Of a stretch of DNA of 64,000 bases, positions 48,501-61,328 are shown one piece after another. This stretch comes from Epinephelus fuscoguttatus (Eukaryota; Chordata; Actinopteri; Perciformes; Serranidae), in the NCBI RefSeq assembly GCF_011397635.1, contig NC_064761.1, positions 30,545,643 to 30,609,642 of the forward strand, in the 5' to 3' direction. The notes beneath the pieces were generated by a model. The model saw nothing but the letters and a program-made list of their open reading frames with translations, had not been told where the DNA came from and did no database searches. The first letter of the stretch is position 1. Every line of letters starts with the position of its first letter. A program made the position numbers and the translations under genes.

Positions 48501-48981
48501 CTGGGCAGTGTGTGCTGCTGTGGCGGAGGAGCTTTGAGAGTTTCTGCGTGGTTGGCTCTCCCCGACATCTTGTGGTTGCCCTTCGCTCTGACGTTGGTTC
48601 TCCTTGTCTTCATTTGTGGATGTTGGGGGTCAGGCAAGTGTGCGTATATTTGTGTGTATGTGGACAGTACGAGTCCTTGGACCCTAGCCTTTGTCTAGGT
48701 GTGGGGGAGGTGAGTGCTGCTCTGTTAGCCAGCAGTGCTCGTAAAGCCCCCGGCGTATTCACGCTGACGAACGCTCCCCAAGGGGCCCCGTCGCCATGGC
48801 GTCAGCGGCTGATTGATGGCTGTCACGGAGCTAAGGGGCAGATTGGAAAAAGGAAAGGGGAGTGGCACTGTGGCATATGCCCAGCATCCACCACCGTCGA
48901 GGAGCGGAGGGAATCAAAAGAGGAGGGAGGTTGGGGAGGAAGAGAGGAGGGAGAGGAGAAGTGGAAGGGACCTGCTAGAAG

Positions 48982-49023
<42 letters not shown>

Positions 49024-52000
49024 CCAGTCAGGATCCAGAGTGGGTTTTATGATGTTGATTGATGGTTAAACATTTACAAGCTAAACATAGGGGCTGGTTT
49101 CTTTTGAGCGCTGGTTCCAGTGGAAGAAGTGAGGCTGTTAAGAGCACGCTAGGTCAGCAGCTGGCTGTTGGGTGGTCTGTGCTGCAGCCCAACCCTCCCC
49201 CCCAAAATCATTTCTCCTTCATCCCCTTCTCTCTGTGTATACCATTGCTTTTTCATGGTTACCTCAGTCAACCTCTTGGTCATCCTCGCCCTCTACTCTC
49301 TTTCTGTCTTTCTCTCCCCCCTATGTGTTCCCCTCTCCCTCTCTCTTTGTTTTTGTAAAGAGAGCACAAGCACATCCGCCGCCACTCTGGCCTTTGGTAA
49401 CCTCCTTCAGTGATTTGAGAATTTCAGGAGAAATTTGTTTGTCTGGAATTGCTCGTGTGCTCCTGAGTACACACACATACACGCTGAATCACGTCGGGTG
49501 GGGGTAGTCTGTCTTAAAAGAGGTCCCCTGGGAAGTTGTATGGTAGGCCCCAGACAAGAGCCTCATGGCCCGGGGCAGGACTGAGACATCTGCCCCTTTC
49601 CTGTACCAGAGACTCTGTGGACAGATGTGGCTTGTTCAGACCGAAAGCAGCATCAGGCTCTTTGGGACACTCCAGCAAGCACAGCTGTGGGCTTTAGACA
49701 TGATAAGATTTAACATAACATGGCCGGGAACCCGTCTCGCAAGTTGCTTTTCAGTTTCTGAAGCTATGTGGACTGTTGACATTGTTTTATGACTCAATAC
49801 CGTGAATGCAGCTTTGTTTTACTTGATTATTTCTTTGCAGGCCTCATTCCAGGAATGGGCTACTTCAGGGTAGAAGAACAAACAACCTGCAGTTGCTGTT
49901 TCACTATGAAGGGACGAGACAGTGTGGTTGCATGAGTGTATACCACAATGAAACCAGCCATATACTGTACATCAATATTTTAACTATAAAAAAAAGTAAC
50001 GTCTTTCGCTTGTTGCGTCAGGAATGTTTACACGCACTTTTCTGGAGTTTAAGAACTCACTACTGATGCAAAGTTTTGTCAGTCCTTTAGGAGTGGCAAT
50101 TCATATGCTATTTGAATGCTATCAGAATGAGGATGAATATCTTTAGAAATGAGCTTTAAAGGTGTACTGTAAAGGAATTGTCGCTCACTGTTTGTAATCA
50201 CAGCATTCAAATTTGTCCCTTCCTTACTACATAGTTTGTACCTAGACTGCATGCCGCTGTTGTGGTCATGCAAAGCCGGTACTTTCGTAAGCTAACTATC
50301 CGCCAGTACTTACCTGTCCAAAAGAAAACAGGCCAACACTCTGTTGCTTACCATCTTCTCCTTTAGTGCCTGCCAATGAAGTCAAAGTGAAATCAGCCCC
50401 AGATTCACTCTGGTTTTGGAACAAGCTTTGTCTGCTTAGCTGTGTCCGCAATTTTTGTAGCTTTCTCTTGGATGCACACTGCCACCACCTGACTTTATCT
50501 GTTTGCTGTTATTGGCTAGGGGCCACACACTGCATGCGCACCTACACATGCCAAAAGGTTGCAACTTATCCTGCTGTATTTAGCCTGTCCTGAACATAGC
50601 AAAATAAGAAAATACAGGCTGAGGGGAATGTATCTGCAGATAAATACACCATCTCACACTTCTAGTGGGTCGTGAGTAATGATTAAGACGATAACTTTTG
50701 TATGTGCCTTCACATTTTAGTATACCTTTTAATAATACATCTATTGAGATTATTATACAACTTGTATTCATGTCACTGGGAACTTCATTGTACTTAAAAA
50801 TATAATAGTGAAGTCTAAAATTAGGCACAGCCCCCTTTCGAGATCTAAAACACACGAATGCTAGATTAAGATAAATTCTACTTAACACTACTTAACAGTG
50901 AATTTTGAAAAGGGGACAGAACCAACTCCTTTACCATATAATGCAAATAGTAGAAGTGACTCATGAAATTCTTGATGGCAGAAATTTATGGTTCTCTCAC
51001 GTAACATAAACAATCTGCACGGGCCTCTTTGTATTTCCTGTTGCAATGTTTGTTAATGCTGTAGCTGACAGGAAATGAATAGTAGCCAAAGCGGTTCCCC
51101 TAGCAACAGAAAGGCAATGAAAAGGTCTACATGCACTTTACTGTTAATGTTGATTTTCCTGTGTGCAGAATAAGGTCTTGTGAAGTGTCTCTTTTCTAGC
51201 AAAAGAAGTGCTTGTAGTTCTTGAATAAACCATAAAGCATAACGTATAAAACAGTAAAATAGTAATGATAACAATGAGCCTAAAGCTCTGGTTAATACTC
51301 TTCCCAGAATGTCACATAGACCCTTTTACACATGCAGCCTATCCCTGAAATGTTCAGGAACATGTCCTCCGTGGGGTCATGTGTGAATGGAAGGAGACAT
51401 CGATGTTCAGGAAAATCTGTGCTACTAATTTCCCACCTCAAGACCGAGTAATATTTCACGGAAAATGCTGGTATGGCTTTGTTGTGAATGAAAGCAGTCG
51501 CAGGGGTAGGCACATAAAGGGTTACATGCGTCTGAAAGATGCTTTCATGTGGATCGAGCCAGTGACAGTACTCTGCAGATGAAGTATTTGAATCTGTGAC
51601 TGTTTACAGTTTAGCATTTATGCCAATGCTTTCATGCGTGATTTGATAACTAAAACATTACTTGTCTCGCAAACTTGTTGAGTGTTAAATAAATTACAAG
51701 AACACTGGCACCGGACAGAAACAGCTCCTCACCCGCCACGTTCCCTGAAATAATAAGAGATGTCTCCCGCCCTGTACGCGTCTGGCCATTCTTCTAAAAC
51801 TATTTTAGTATTTCCCCCAGAATCCTTTTGTGTTGGCGTGCCTGTTAGGCCTTATAGGTTAGAAGTTATTGCTGGGTGACTCTTTACAAGTCAGTATCTG
51901 TGTCATGCAGGGTGGGATCTTGTTTGACTTGCATAGGGATGAGTTGTCTGGGCAGTTATTCTTGCAGAACAGGTAGTGTTTTATAAATGCAGATGATTTA

Positions 52001-53517
52001 GTGAAATTTTCTCCATGCAGTGCTGGTCTTGAACAGTTTAGTATACACTCCCAATATGGTGCTCACTTTGACATTAGATTAAAAGCCAAAAAGATATCTG
52101 TTAATAATAATTTGATGTAAAGAGGGCGAGTCACTGGAAATGCTTTTAAATATCTCGGTCAGATGATTTAGTGGAGAAAAGAGATACTGTATAATACTGT
52201 ATATTTGAAGCGGTGTAGGGATCTCTGGCACAGCTTCATCTACTTCCAAGGTGCATGGAGAAGGAAAACGTCCGAGCAGGTTAAACTCCAGCAACGCTTG
52301 CAGTATACAGAACAACTTTATTGTTGGACGAACACGTTTTGCCTTTTGGCCTCCATGATGTCCGACTCAAGGCCTGGTGAATACAGCAGTATTCAGACTT
52401 GGGTTGCAAGTCATGAGACCTTTACCGTGAATGTTCCCTCATGTCATAAGAAACCAAGTGAATAAATAAATAAATGTGCAGATTGGATACGGTTGAAAAT
52501 GGCACAGTTGATGCACTGGTAATCCTACTGAAAGCTGCACGTTATACTTCGGAGATATGACAACTCTGGTGCACAGTGTGTGATGCTGAGAAATGTCATT
52601 TGCATTATTTCACCTTAAGAGAGTGTCGCGTCTTCCTGAAATCACAATGCATTTATTATGGCCGTGTGTACGCGTGTGCTTTTGTTAAATCAACATATTC
52701 TGTGTCATGTGTGTGTCTGTGGTCTGGAAAAAAGGTATTATTTGTTTTATGAGTATTAATTACAGAGTGGCCCTGCAGAATAAAAGTCTGGTGTTGTCTG
52801 CGGACACTTGAGGTCACAAATTAAAATCTAAAGAGAAAAGTAGAAACTGTCTTCACTGAGCGAGCACTTCTGCTTTTGAAAAAAAAAAGCATCACAGACC
52901 AGCCAGGTCACCAAACATGTACATGCTGCTTGCACCTTAGTGGGATCGAGTTTTATGGCTCTCCGGGTATGTGAGCTATTTTTTTAAGAAGGTGCTCAAC
53001 AGCCTGTGAATTTGAGGGAGTCATTACCGGACTAGAAGTATGTTGTATGACATTTGTATCTTAAACACTGAAAATTAAGTGAACTTTGAGGCTTAGTTAA
53101 AATGTATTCATACACAGATTGACCAAATTCTGAGAGCAACCATTTCTACGTAAATGAGCTGGGTAGTTGAGAGTAACTGGTCAAGATGGGTGAGGAAGTA
53201 CTTGGAGTGCAAATTTGGTCTGTGGATGAACTGGAATCTCCAGAAAATTTCTTCTCATTCACATTTACAGCTGTTTATTTTAGTAAAGAAACTGGATTTA
53301 CAGGCTGTCTCTGTGTGTGTGTGTGTGTGTGAGTGTGTGTCCCAGTGGTGGTGGGGCCTGATGAGACGTGACTTCCCTCTGTGGCCTCACTTCTCTCCCT
53401 GCTGAGGTATTTCACAGTGACCCTGCAGTGGCAGCCTGAGCAGATATAATTAGGGAAGGAGCAGTCGATACCAGGGAGTGTGTTGGCTATTGACCAGTGA
53501 TGTCTGTAGAGCTCTGG

Positions 53518-53585
<68 letters not shown>

Positions 53586-56500
53586 CGCGCAGGTGCTGGT
53601 ACATCCATCCTTGTAGTAATCATGGCCTGTTTGCGTACATCTGCACTATAATGTGAGTGAGCTACGCATTAAGAAATGGGACTGAAGGAGCTTCTCTTGT
53701 TGTGCAGCCGTTCTTTGAAGCTAACCCCACAGCTCTGAAGACATTAGCCCATCTCAGATTGCCTCGGCTACAGGGAAGAAAAACTCAGTCAATTAGGAGT
53801 GTGTGACCGAAGCAAATGGCACATTAGTGAATTAGGGCTGCGGTTTGAGCAGGAAATCAGCCCAGCAAGCCCCTGCTGTGTAGCAGCACTTTGGAGCCAC
53901 TGACTCAGTGAATCCCACTGATACTTATCTGATCCACTGGATCCTGGATTAGCAGGGCACAGACGCCTCAATAAGGTCCCCATTAACACCCTTTTCACAA
54001 ATGATGCAGGCCTGCAGATGCATGTTGGTGCTCTCTGTTTCTTTCTCTTTTCAGATGAGTAGAGGAGGCTTAAATGATGTTTAAACAGTAATTACATGGA
54101 AATTAATCTCAATTTAAGTCAGAAGCCTGGACTAAGGTCATACAGCCTGATCACATAAAGCACATTTACCGATTCAGAATGACAGCTGACGCAGGTTTAG
54201 CCTGCATCACTGAGTTAGCCCAGGAGAATATTTGATTCCTCAGATGCACTCCTCCTGCAGCCAGCTGTGCCAAGAGCTGCAGTCATGACAGGATAAAATA
54301 GATTTCCAACAATAACATTTCGTCTGCATGTTAAAGTTCCACATGTGCACTGAGGATGCACTTCAGTCTTAACTAGACACGTGCTTCACATTCGGAAGTT
54401 ATAATGTTGCTGTTTTCTGTTTTTTTTTTCTTAGAGTGCAGCAGCAGCTCCCAGTCCTGTGATGGGAGGGATGCCCCCTGGTGAAGGCATGCCAGGAGGA
54501 CCCATGCCACCCGGCTTTTTCCAGGTCAGCAAATCACTGATACTGTGACAGTATTGACGGTTTTATACCGTTGCTATACCGGCGTCACACTGCCTAATTT
54601 ATTGGAATTGTTACCTCCAAGCTTATCAATTCCTCTATCGATGCCAGCATGCTTTTTTGACAGTTGCGCATCACAAAATAATGATGTCATACTAGAAACT
54701 TGCAACAAGGAGTCTTGCTGGAGAGGAAGATGAGGTCCAAAGCGCGGCTACATTTCACAAAGAAAGATGACAACAGTGGTGCTTTTAATGTCTGTAACAT
54801 TAAGGTGGAAATGCTAGTAATATGCTAAAACATCTTTTCATGCAACATGGGCCCAAAATGTAGGAATGCCATGTATCTGAGACTCTGCACACTAGTTCCG
54901 CAGCTGAGTAGCATTGAGTCCATTACCAAGACTAAATGTCCTAGGTTAAAATAACATAACAGTAGCACCATGCATGCAGGCTTAGCTAAATGAAATTCAA
55001 TGCCGAATTATTTTCTCATTTGATCCACAGTGTGTTCCGACTTAGAGATATAAAAAACAGGTGCACTGACATGTAAAACCTGTGCAGGCCTACTTTTTTT
55101 CAACACAGAAAATTGATCAGGAATCAGTAAGGGTTTCAATGAAGAATCCGGCCATAAACCATAATCAATAATGGCATTAAAATCCTATCAGTTCTAATTA
55201 CGTATACTGTCTGTTACTGTTAGGAATACTGTTAAATCAACTTCACCCCCACATTTTACTATTTTCACTTGATAAATCACTTCATAATCAGTTACCAAAA
55301 TTAATATCTAGTGGATGGACAGATCATTTTCTAAGCTGCACGTCTGCAGGCTCCAGCTTTGTAAAATGTTGTCAGGGTTTTGTATATCTCCTGGAGTTGT
55401 AGGTCTCCACATTGGTGTCTAGACTGCCTTTGTCTTTTGTTTTGCTCCACTCTGCTCAGTGAGCTTGTAGTAAACATCATAGACGTTCTGTCTGCTCGGG
55501 CCCCTCCAGTGCTGTAAACAGGCAGGCGTGGCCTGGCCATTTTCCCTAATGGAGAAATCGAAAGGTGCAGCACCTACTGTAAATCAATATCTCATGAGGA
55601 TAAACTCTTGGCAGGCAACTGTGTGGAACTGGCTCTAAGAGGTGACATAAAATTGCAGTGTTGCTCTGCCTCCACTAGACCAAACCACCAGCTTATTATG
55701 TACTAGAAGCCACAAAGGCGTGACTCATTATGTGATCATGTTAATATCAGGAAAGACATTTTGACATTGATACATGAATGCACACACACTCATACTTTCC
55801 ATATCAGAATCCATTGGAGGAGGCTCAATTAGACCCCTCACTCTCTGTCAGATCAGCAACATTAGCAACACAGTGCCGGTGTTTAGTGTTGTTATAAAGC
55901 TAATTGCATAGAGCTTAATTGACACTGTTAATTCAGGGAAATTAGCACTGATAACATGCTGCATGCAGCAGGCTTCTTGATGACTTGACTGACAGGCAAA
56001 AGAGCACACATCCTCTCCATCTCTCTGTCTCTTTTCTCTCATTCAAGGCTAAGTCATTTGCTTGCTCTTCTCCGCTCAGTCTCTCTCTCTTACTGTGTTT
56101 GGTACATGAAAATGAGCATCTTATTTTTGTACTTTTTTTGCGCCACACTTTGGTTCTTGCACTCCAACTGTCCTCTGCCCTGCAGTAACCCTGCTTCTCT
56201 CTCTGCCCCTCTTTTGTCACTTCTGTTTCTCGCTCCCTCTTTCTCTCTTGGTGTCATCCTCCCCTCTCTCCCTCCTCTGTCTTCCTCCTTGGCTCTTTAT
56301 TTTGTGCGATGCCACAGGGTCCTCCTGGTCCCCAGGGCTCTCCTCACCCTCAGCCTCCTCCCCCTAACAGTATGATGGGACCTCACAGTCAGGTAACACT
56401 CCCTCTCCCTCTTTCTCTCTGTTTTTTCTGTTTTGGCTATCTGCAGTCATTTGGGAACGCCGGTTCTCAATGCTGGTGCTTCATGCTTTGGCATCCGTCT

Positions 56501-59500
56501 CAGCTTAATGCTTAATGCTGCTTTCAATATTCACACAAACAAGCTACTGAGAAATCAGAATGGTTCTGCATTTTGAGAGATTCATGTCATGTCTTTATTT
56601 AAATCTCATGGAGCAATGTTGTTTCTGTTGTAGTCTTTCATGTCACCTCGCTTTGCTGGAGGCCCGAGAGGTCCCCCCATCAGGATGGCCAACCAGGTAG
56701 AGGTCACACAAACACACACATAGACAAACACACAATGGGTGCAGAATACATAGCATGCGTTTAAAACTGCAGGTACTTATTGATTCTCTGTCTTTTATCC
56801 TCGATAGCCACCAGGTGGAGGACCAGGTCCTCATCCCATGCTGCCCAACATGGACCCAACACGACCACAAGGTGTGCCTACATAAGCTACATACTACACC
56901 TTCAGTAGAGAAGTTATTTCCTGTCTTCTCTCTTTTTATAATTTTCCTTTCTCCCTCCAGGCCATCCTAACTTGGGGTCAATGCAGAGAATTGGCGGCCC
57001 TCGAGGCATGGGACCCATGGGGCCTGGCCCACAGGTAGGCTATTCTACTTATAAAGAATAATACAGGGTTTGTATGGTCATGAAAAACGTACAATAGCAA
57101 TATCCTGCCCTGGAGAAATTTTGGAAAAATAAATCAACCCAGAAAGTATTGGAAAAGTCATGGCAGTTTGTTTCACAAATACCTGTATAATGGAGGGTAT
57201 GTGGTTCAGTTAAGATCAACTGAGAAAATTCTATGTTGGTCAAACAATACTTAAATGTTTGGGAGATCAGTCATGTCAGTCACATCACTTGATGTTATGT
57301 TGTTCTCCATGCGGGTAACATCAGACTCTGACTGAGTTGCACATTATTTTTGACGACATACAAGTTCACACAGTGCCAGGAAAATATTTGTAAAATGTTA
57401 ATAATGTCTGGCTTTACTCGGACAAGTATAAGGCATGGCTGGAGAAAGACCAGGACCTGGAACATGCAAAATATGGAACTTGGGAGAGGCAGCGTTAGCT
57501 AGCCATGCTCAAGGAGCTAACGTTAAGCACCAAATCAACTCCCATCACCAGCTTTTTCACCCTGGTGAGCAACGTGACATTTGCTGCCGGTAGCACTTCC
57601 CTTTCGTCCACCATCAAACAAAGGACCATTTCAGGTGCTGTGTCGAGAAATGCAAGCCCTAACTGTAGAGATATTATGCGTGCAAAAGGTAGCGAATTTG
57701 CACTGTTGCTACAAGACAAAAGCCAGCTTTTTTATGTCATGTTCTTCAACAGCCAGATTGCTGCCAGATTTGCCTGCAGTGTACACAAGTGCTTTTATAC
57801 ATGTACTTTTCTGGAATATAGAATCTATAGAATGTATGGTCATAAAAAATTTGCCTCTAATGTGTGGAAGGTTCATGGAAATTTATTGGTAGATATATGT
57901 ATGACCCATGGTAATATCATCACTGCCCTGATGACCCGTTAGTTAACTTTTGTACCAACCAAATCCAAACCAAAGTTATTTTGATGTTCAGATGATCAGG
58001 GGTTTGTATTGCTTTTTCTGGGATTACTGCACCCTGTGGTTCAAATTGTTTAAAATCAATCTTTTCTGACAGTTTAATGATTTTTGTTTGTCTTCTCAGA
58101 ACTTTGGTGGAGGAATGAGGCCTCCACACAACACCATGGGTCCCGGTATGCCAGGAGTCAACATGTAAGCCTTTTTTGTTTGTTTGTTTGTTAATATACA
58201 TCTCACAGACCTTTATTTAACTTTAATGCATTATCTAAGTAAAAATTTCCTGTTCTACCATCTAGGGGCCCAGGGACTGGTCGGCCATGGCCCAATCCCA
58301 ACAATGCCAACTCTGTGAGTACTAATGCACAAACACCCAGAAAACTGCTGGTTCAGATTGCAGTCAGATCTCCTCTCAGAGCTGTCGGGGTCTAATGTGC
58401 TCCAAGGTTCTAGTCTGGGATGTAATTGTAGTATTATGTGTCACGGTTTCCACAGACAGTTGGACAGACCGCCATAATGTTATTAGGATGATCAAATGAT
58501 GAATGATGACATTTTGAGGTATAGAAAGGGTTTGCACTCACCCATTTCTGGTCTGTAATGTTTGTGTTTTTGGTTTCAGATGCCTTACTCATCACCGTCT
58601 CCTGGTGCATACGGGGTGAGAACACATCCTGCCATCTCAATTTACACATGATACCAGCTCAGGGAAATACCATCTTAAAGATAGATTTTACATATACATG
58701 TTTTTAGATCTTTATTTTTGGATTTATTCTCCATAGGGTGCCTCTGGAGGTGGGGGCCCCCCAGGAACTCCCATCATGCCCAGCCCTGCAGGTTAGTGGC
58801 TCCCTGACCTAAGCTGTTAATCAGTACTCTCTTCATACACTATCCAGTACCAATTACATGTATGATTGCACCTTTCACAGACTCAAACAACTCTGGTGAC
58901 AATTTGTACACCATGATCAACACTGGACCCGGCAACCGAAATAATGTAAGTTCTGTTTTGTTCTCTTCAGTCTGTGTTAGGTTGGGATACTGTGATTATC
59001 AAGACATTTAAGGAAGTCATCTTGGGCTTTGGGAAACACTGATCAACATGTTTCACCATTTTTCTGACATTGTATAAACCAGCAACTCATCGATTAATCA
59101 AGAAAATAATCAACAGGTTAATCAACAATGAAAATAATCGTTAGCTGCAGCCCTAATAATATTCCATACCACCAAATGACATTATAAAATCTAAACTTAA
59201 AGCTTCCTCTCAGTTATATATAGGATGTTAGATCGACTAGCTTTCAAACAGATCAACACACACGTCAACCCATTACACTTGACATTATCTTTTTCAAAAA
59301 CTAATTTGAAATATATGTTTTATGATTTATTAAATTCTTTCTTTTGTATAGATCGAGCTGGTCTACATGAAGAACACTTAAACTCAGCACTAATGCCCTG
59401 GCTTTACTAAAGCACATTTGCACTATGCACCCAGGAATGTACAGAAAGATTTTAATAGAAACAAAACAAATACACACATATACTGGTTATACTGGTTTCA

Positions 59501-61328
59501 TACGTGTGTTTGATACTGTAGGCTTTTGTTTCAGTCAATCTCTCGGAGCTGAAGTGATTAGAACAAGGATTTATCATTTGAAAGAGGCACTCAGGTTCAC
59601 AGGAGCAGAAATAAGTAAATGCACTGTGTAGTAACTGAGTTGCTGATTATTTATAATCAAAATTCAGTACCATTGCTATGCAGATGACACACAAATATAT
59701 GGTAAAGAAGGTCATTTTAATCATCTTTGATTCTGTCTGTCAGATTTAAAGTGCTGGATGTTCCAACACCTTCTCCAGTTAAATGACAAGAAATCAGAAA
59801 AAATGCTCTCCAGTCGAACAAAAGCCATCACTATTTTACAAAACCATCTTGGCCTCCGATCTGGAAATGTCAAACCTGCAGCCACAAATTTGGTGTGATA
59901 TTTGACAGTGACCTCTCCTTTGAAAAACAAATTACAAACGTTGTCCAGTCCTCTGTCTGTCAATTAAGGAGCATCTCCAAAATCAGGTCCTCTCTCTCTC
60001 GGCTTGATCTTGAGAAGGTCACCTGTGCTTTTATTTCGTCCCGGTTAGACTACTGTAACTCTTTGTATTCAAGGTTGAGCCAAAAAGCTATCTCACGCCT
60101 TCAGCCAGAGCAAAACGCAGCTGCTAGGCTTTTAACAAACACTAGAAAACATGACTGTATCGTGGTTTAGCCCCCAGCTACATTGCTGAGACGCTGCTCC
60201 CCTACGAGCCAGGGCGCCGCCTCAGATCCTCAGGCAGGGCTCTGCTGGCTGTTCCTCAGAACAGCTTAGCTCAAAGCTAAAGGTGATCGGGCTTTTGCAG
60301 TCAAGGCCCCCCTGGAGCTCCCTGCCTGAGGGTCTGAGGCTTGCAAGGATCAGGGACATCTTTTAAGTCACTTCTTCAAACGGATCTGTTCAAAAAAGAC
60401 TTATTAATTTAAGCAAACGTCTTATTTGATTACTATAATCTTGTACTGTTATTTATTTATTTTTAATTCAGTAGTTCTTAGTACAGAGGACTTCAGCGTA
60501 ATGCGAGTTGTGCTGTGAAGAAATGGTTAGTGAGTCCATGCTGTCTTGTTTCCCCTCCAGTTCCCTATGGGCCCCGGCTCTGACGGACCCCTGGGAGCTA
60601 TGGCTGGGATGGAACCACACCACATGAACGGGTCACTAGGTAACACCACCTACTACAACAGTATACTTACCAACACAACACCAAAATGTTCAGGTTGAAC
60701 TCTTACCGTGCCTCATGATACTCCAGTCGAGGACAATAGATTGTATTTCCAGTAGAGCCACTGTATGGAAATGGTTTTCTTATGGTCAGACAGTATAAAC
60801 ATTGCTTTTCATTTGATTCAATCCGTAGGCTCTGGTGATTTGGATGGAATGAACAAGGTAAATATTGCGACCATGCAGAGAGTCTGTGCATTCAGAGCTG
60901 AATCGTGAATACAGTGAAATTCTATACATTGTAAAAAACATTGTGCACTCTGTTTCCAGAATTCCCCAAACAATTTAAGTGGCATTAGCAATCCTCCTGG
61001 GACCCCAAGGGATGACGGGGAGCTGAGTGGAAACTTCCTCCACTCCTTTCAGAGTGAGAACGTAAGTCTGCCTTCCTGCCTGTCCTCAGCTCACATCACT
61101 GGATGGTTGGTGACTGTGATAGTACTTTGATGAAGCCAGAGGTAGAACGCTGTAGACCACACAGAGAAGCCACAGTCACAGCGTATTAACATCACTGACT
61201 ACAGCAGCAGCGTGGAGGGCTAGCACAGCGTCTGGTAGGGAGAAGGTGTGTGTGGATGTGTGTTTTAATTCTCTCGTCTTCTGTCTGTGCCTCCGCAGTA
61301 CTCTCCAACCATGACGATGAGTGTGTGA
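45543..61328 (+). CDS. ssbp3: Single-stranded DNA-binding protein 3 (SSDP1), complete
   Basis: 18 coding exons: 45543-45598, 46292-46364, 46511-46572, 46661-46745, 54435-54524, 56318-56392, 56634-56696, 56808-56871, 56961-57034, 58100-58164, 58266-58314, 58580-58615, 58737-58791, 58881-58945, 60561-60639, 60829-60857, 60960-61061 and 61299-61328. The sum is 1152 nt, 383 aa (human SSBP3 388). The first four exons encode the LUFS/LisH domain ([62 protein letters not shown]) that forms a tetramer and holds LDB1 in LIM-homeodomain transcription complexes. The rest is a Pro/Gly/Met-rich activation region ending [13 protein letters not shown]2 and SSBP4 are close paralogues; MFPKGKG at the start, the [12 protein letters not shown] exon and the neighbour acot11 point to SSBP3. 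Whether it is the a or b duplicate cannot be told from this window. Confidence 0.96.
48986..49018. repeat. (GA)n microsatellite
   Basis: About 16 GA units in a longer purine-rich stretch (48930-49018). It lies in the ssbp3 large intron. Confidence 0.95.
53523..53590. repeat. Composite (TG)n(CG)n microsatellite
   Basis: About 27 TG units pass directly into about 7 CG units, a continuous alternating purine-pyrimidine tract of nearly 70 bp. It lies in the ssbp3 large intron. Confidence 0.95.
54525..56317 (+). other. ssbp3: ssbp3 intron, 1.8 kb
   Basis: The intron between the exons at 54435-54524 and 56318-56392. It has a long pyrimidine-rich stretch (56055-56290) before the acceptor gccacag. 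I recognise no gene or named repeat in it. Confidence 0.6.
56318..56392 (+). other. ssbp3: ssbp3 exon 6, frame-neutral cassette exon
   Basis: The exon has 75 nt, starts and ends in phase 0, and encodes a Gly/Pro/Gln/His-rich segment from [12 protein letters not shown] to MMGPHSQ. Human SSBP3 isoforms differ by the matching segment. Skipping would join PPGFFQ to SFMSPR without frame change. Alternative use in fish is inferred, not seen. Confidence 0.7.
57035..58099 (+). other. ssbp3: ssbp3 intron with transposon-like coding remnant
   Basis: A 1.1-kb intron between the exons at 56961-57034 and 58100-58164. It holds the hAT-type zinc-finger remnant at 57415-57790. No other feature is recognised. 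Confidence 0.6.
57415..57790 (+). pseudogene. Remnant of a hAT-type transposon N-terminus (BED/TTF-like zinc-finger region)
   Basis: One plus frame reads [20 protein letters not shown]; after a frame change it reads [18 protein letters not shown]; then SSHHQLF or, in the other frame, [13 protein letters not shown]. The order K-x-WL…, MGxxALxSHxxGxKH, …ITSFF is that of the zinc-finger start of hAT-like transposon proteins common in fish. The frame is broken, and cysteines expected between the first two motifs are not seen. The 145-codon open frame at 57505-57942 covers only part of it. Confidence 0.55.
59050..59160. repeat. MITE end ('gattaatc … gttagctgcagccct')
   Basis: The stretch from accagcaactcatcgattaatc through aaaataatcaacagg to atgaaaataatcgttagctgcagccctaa is the end of a MITE very common in fish. 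A weaker relative (gttaatcgattaatcaag) lies at 29465. It is in the ssbp3 intron before exon 15. Confidence 0.65.
59640..60470 (+). mobile_element. L2-clade LINE reverse-transcriptase fragment (decayed)
   Basis: The plus-strand frame starts [13 protein letters not shown], which contains the YADD catalytic motif of the reverse transcriptase. It goes on to [65 protein letters not shown] and a C-terminal [17 protein letters not shown] stretch. These blocks keep the order of fish L2/Maui LINE elements. Stops and frame changes break it (for example near 59898 and 60168), so it is inactive. It lies in the 1.6-kb ssbp3 intron 58946-60560. Confidence 0.9.

Larger units (their letters stand above)
46746..54434 (+). 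other. ssbp3: ssbp3 large intron (7.7 kb)
   Basis: The intron separates the N-terminal LUFS exons from the Pro/Gly-rich exons. Its acceptor ttttcttag at 54434 is strong. It contains T runs (about 46880-46902 and 47078-47101), a (GA)n run (48986-49018), TG repeats (53312-53340, 53523-53590) and pyrimidine-rich stretches around 49190-49350. Its open frames, up to 193 codons, show no family resemblance and look random. Confidence 0.65.

Noticed and set aside
48488..49069. 193-codon plus-strand open frame in the ssbp3 large intron
   Set aside because: No family resemblance, it ends in a GA microsatellite, and it has no exon-like boundaries that would join ssbp3 in frame.
60703..60891. 62-codon minus-strand frame over ssbp3 exon 16
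   Set aside because: Shadow frame across an intron-exon junction of the plus-strand gene.
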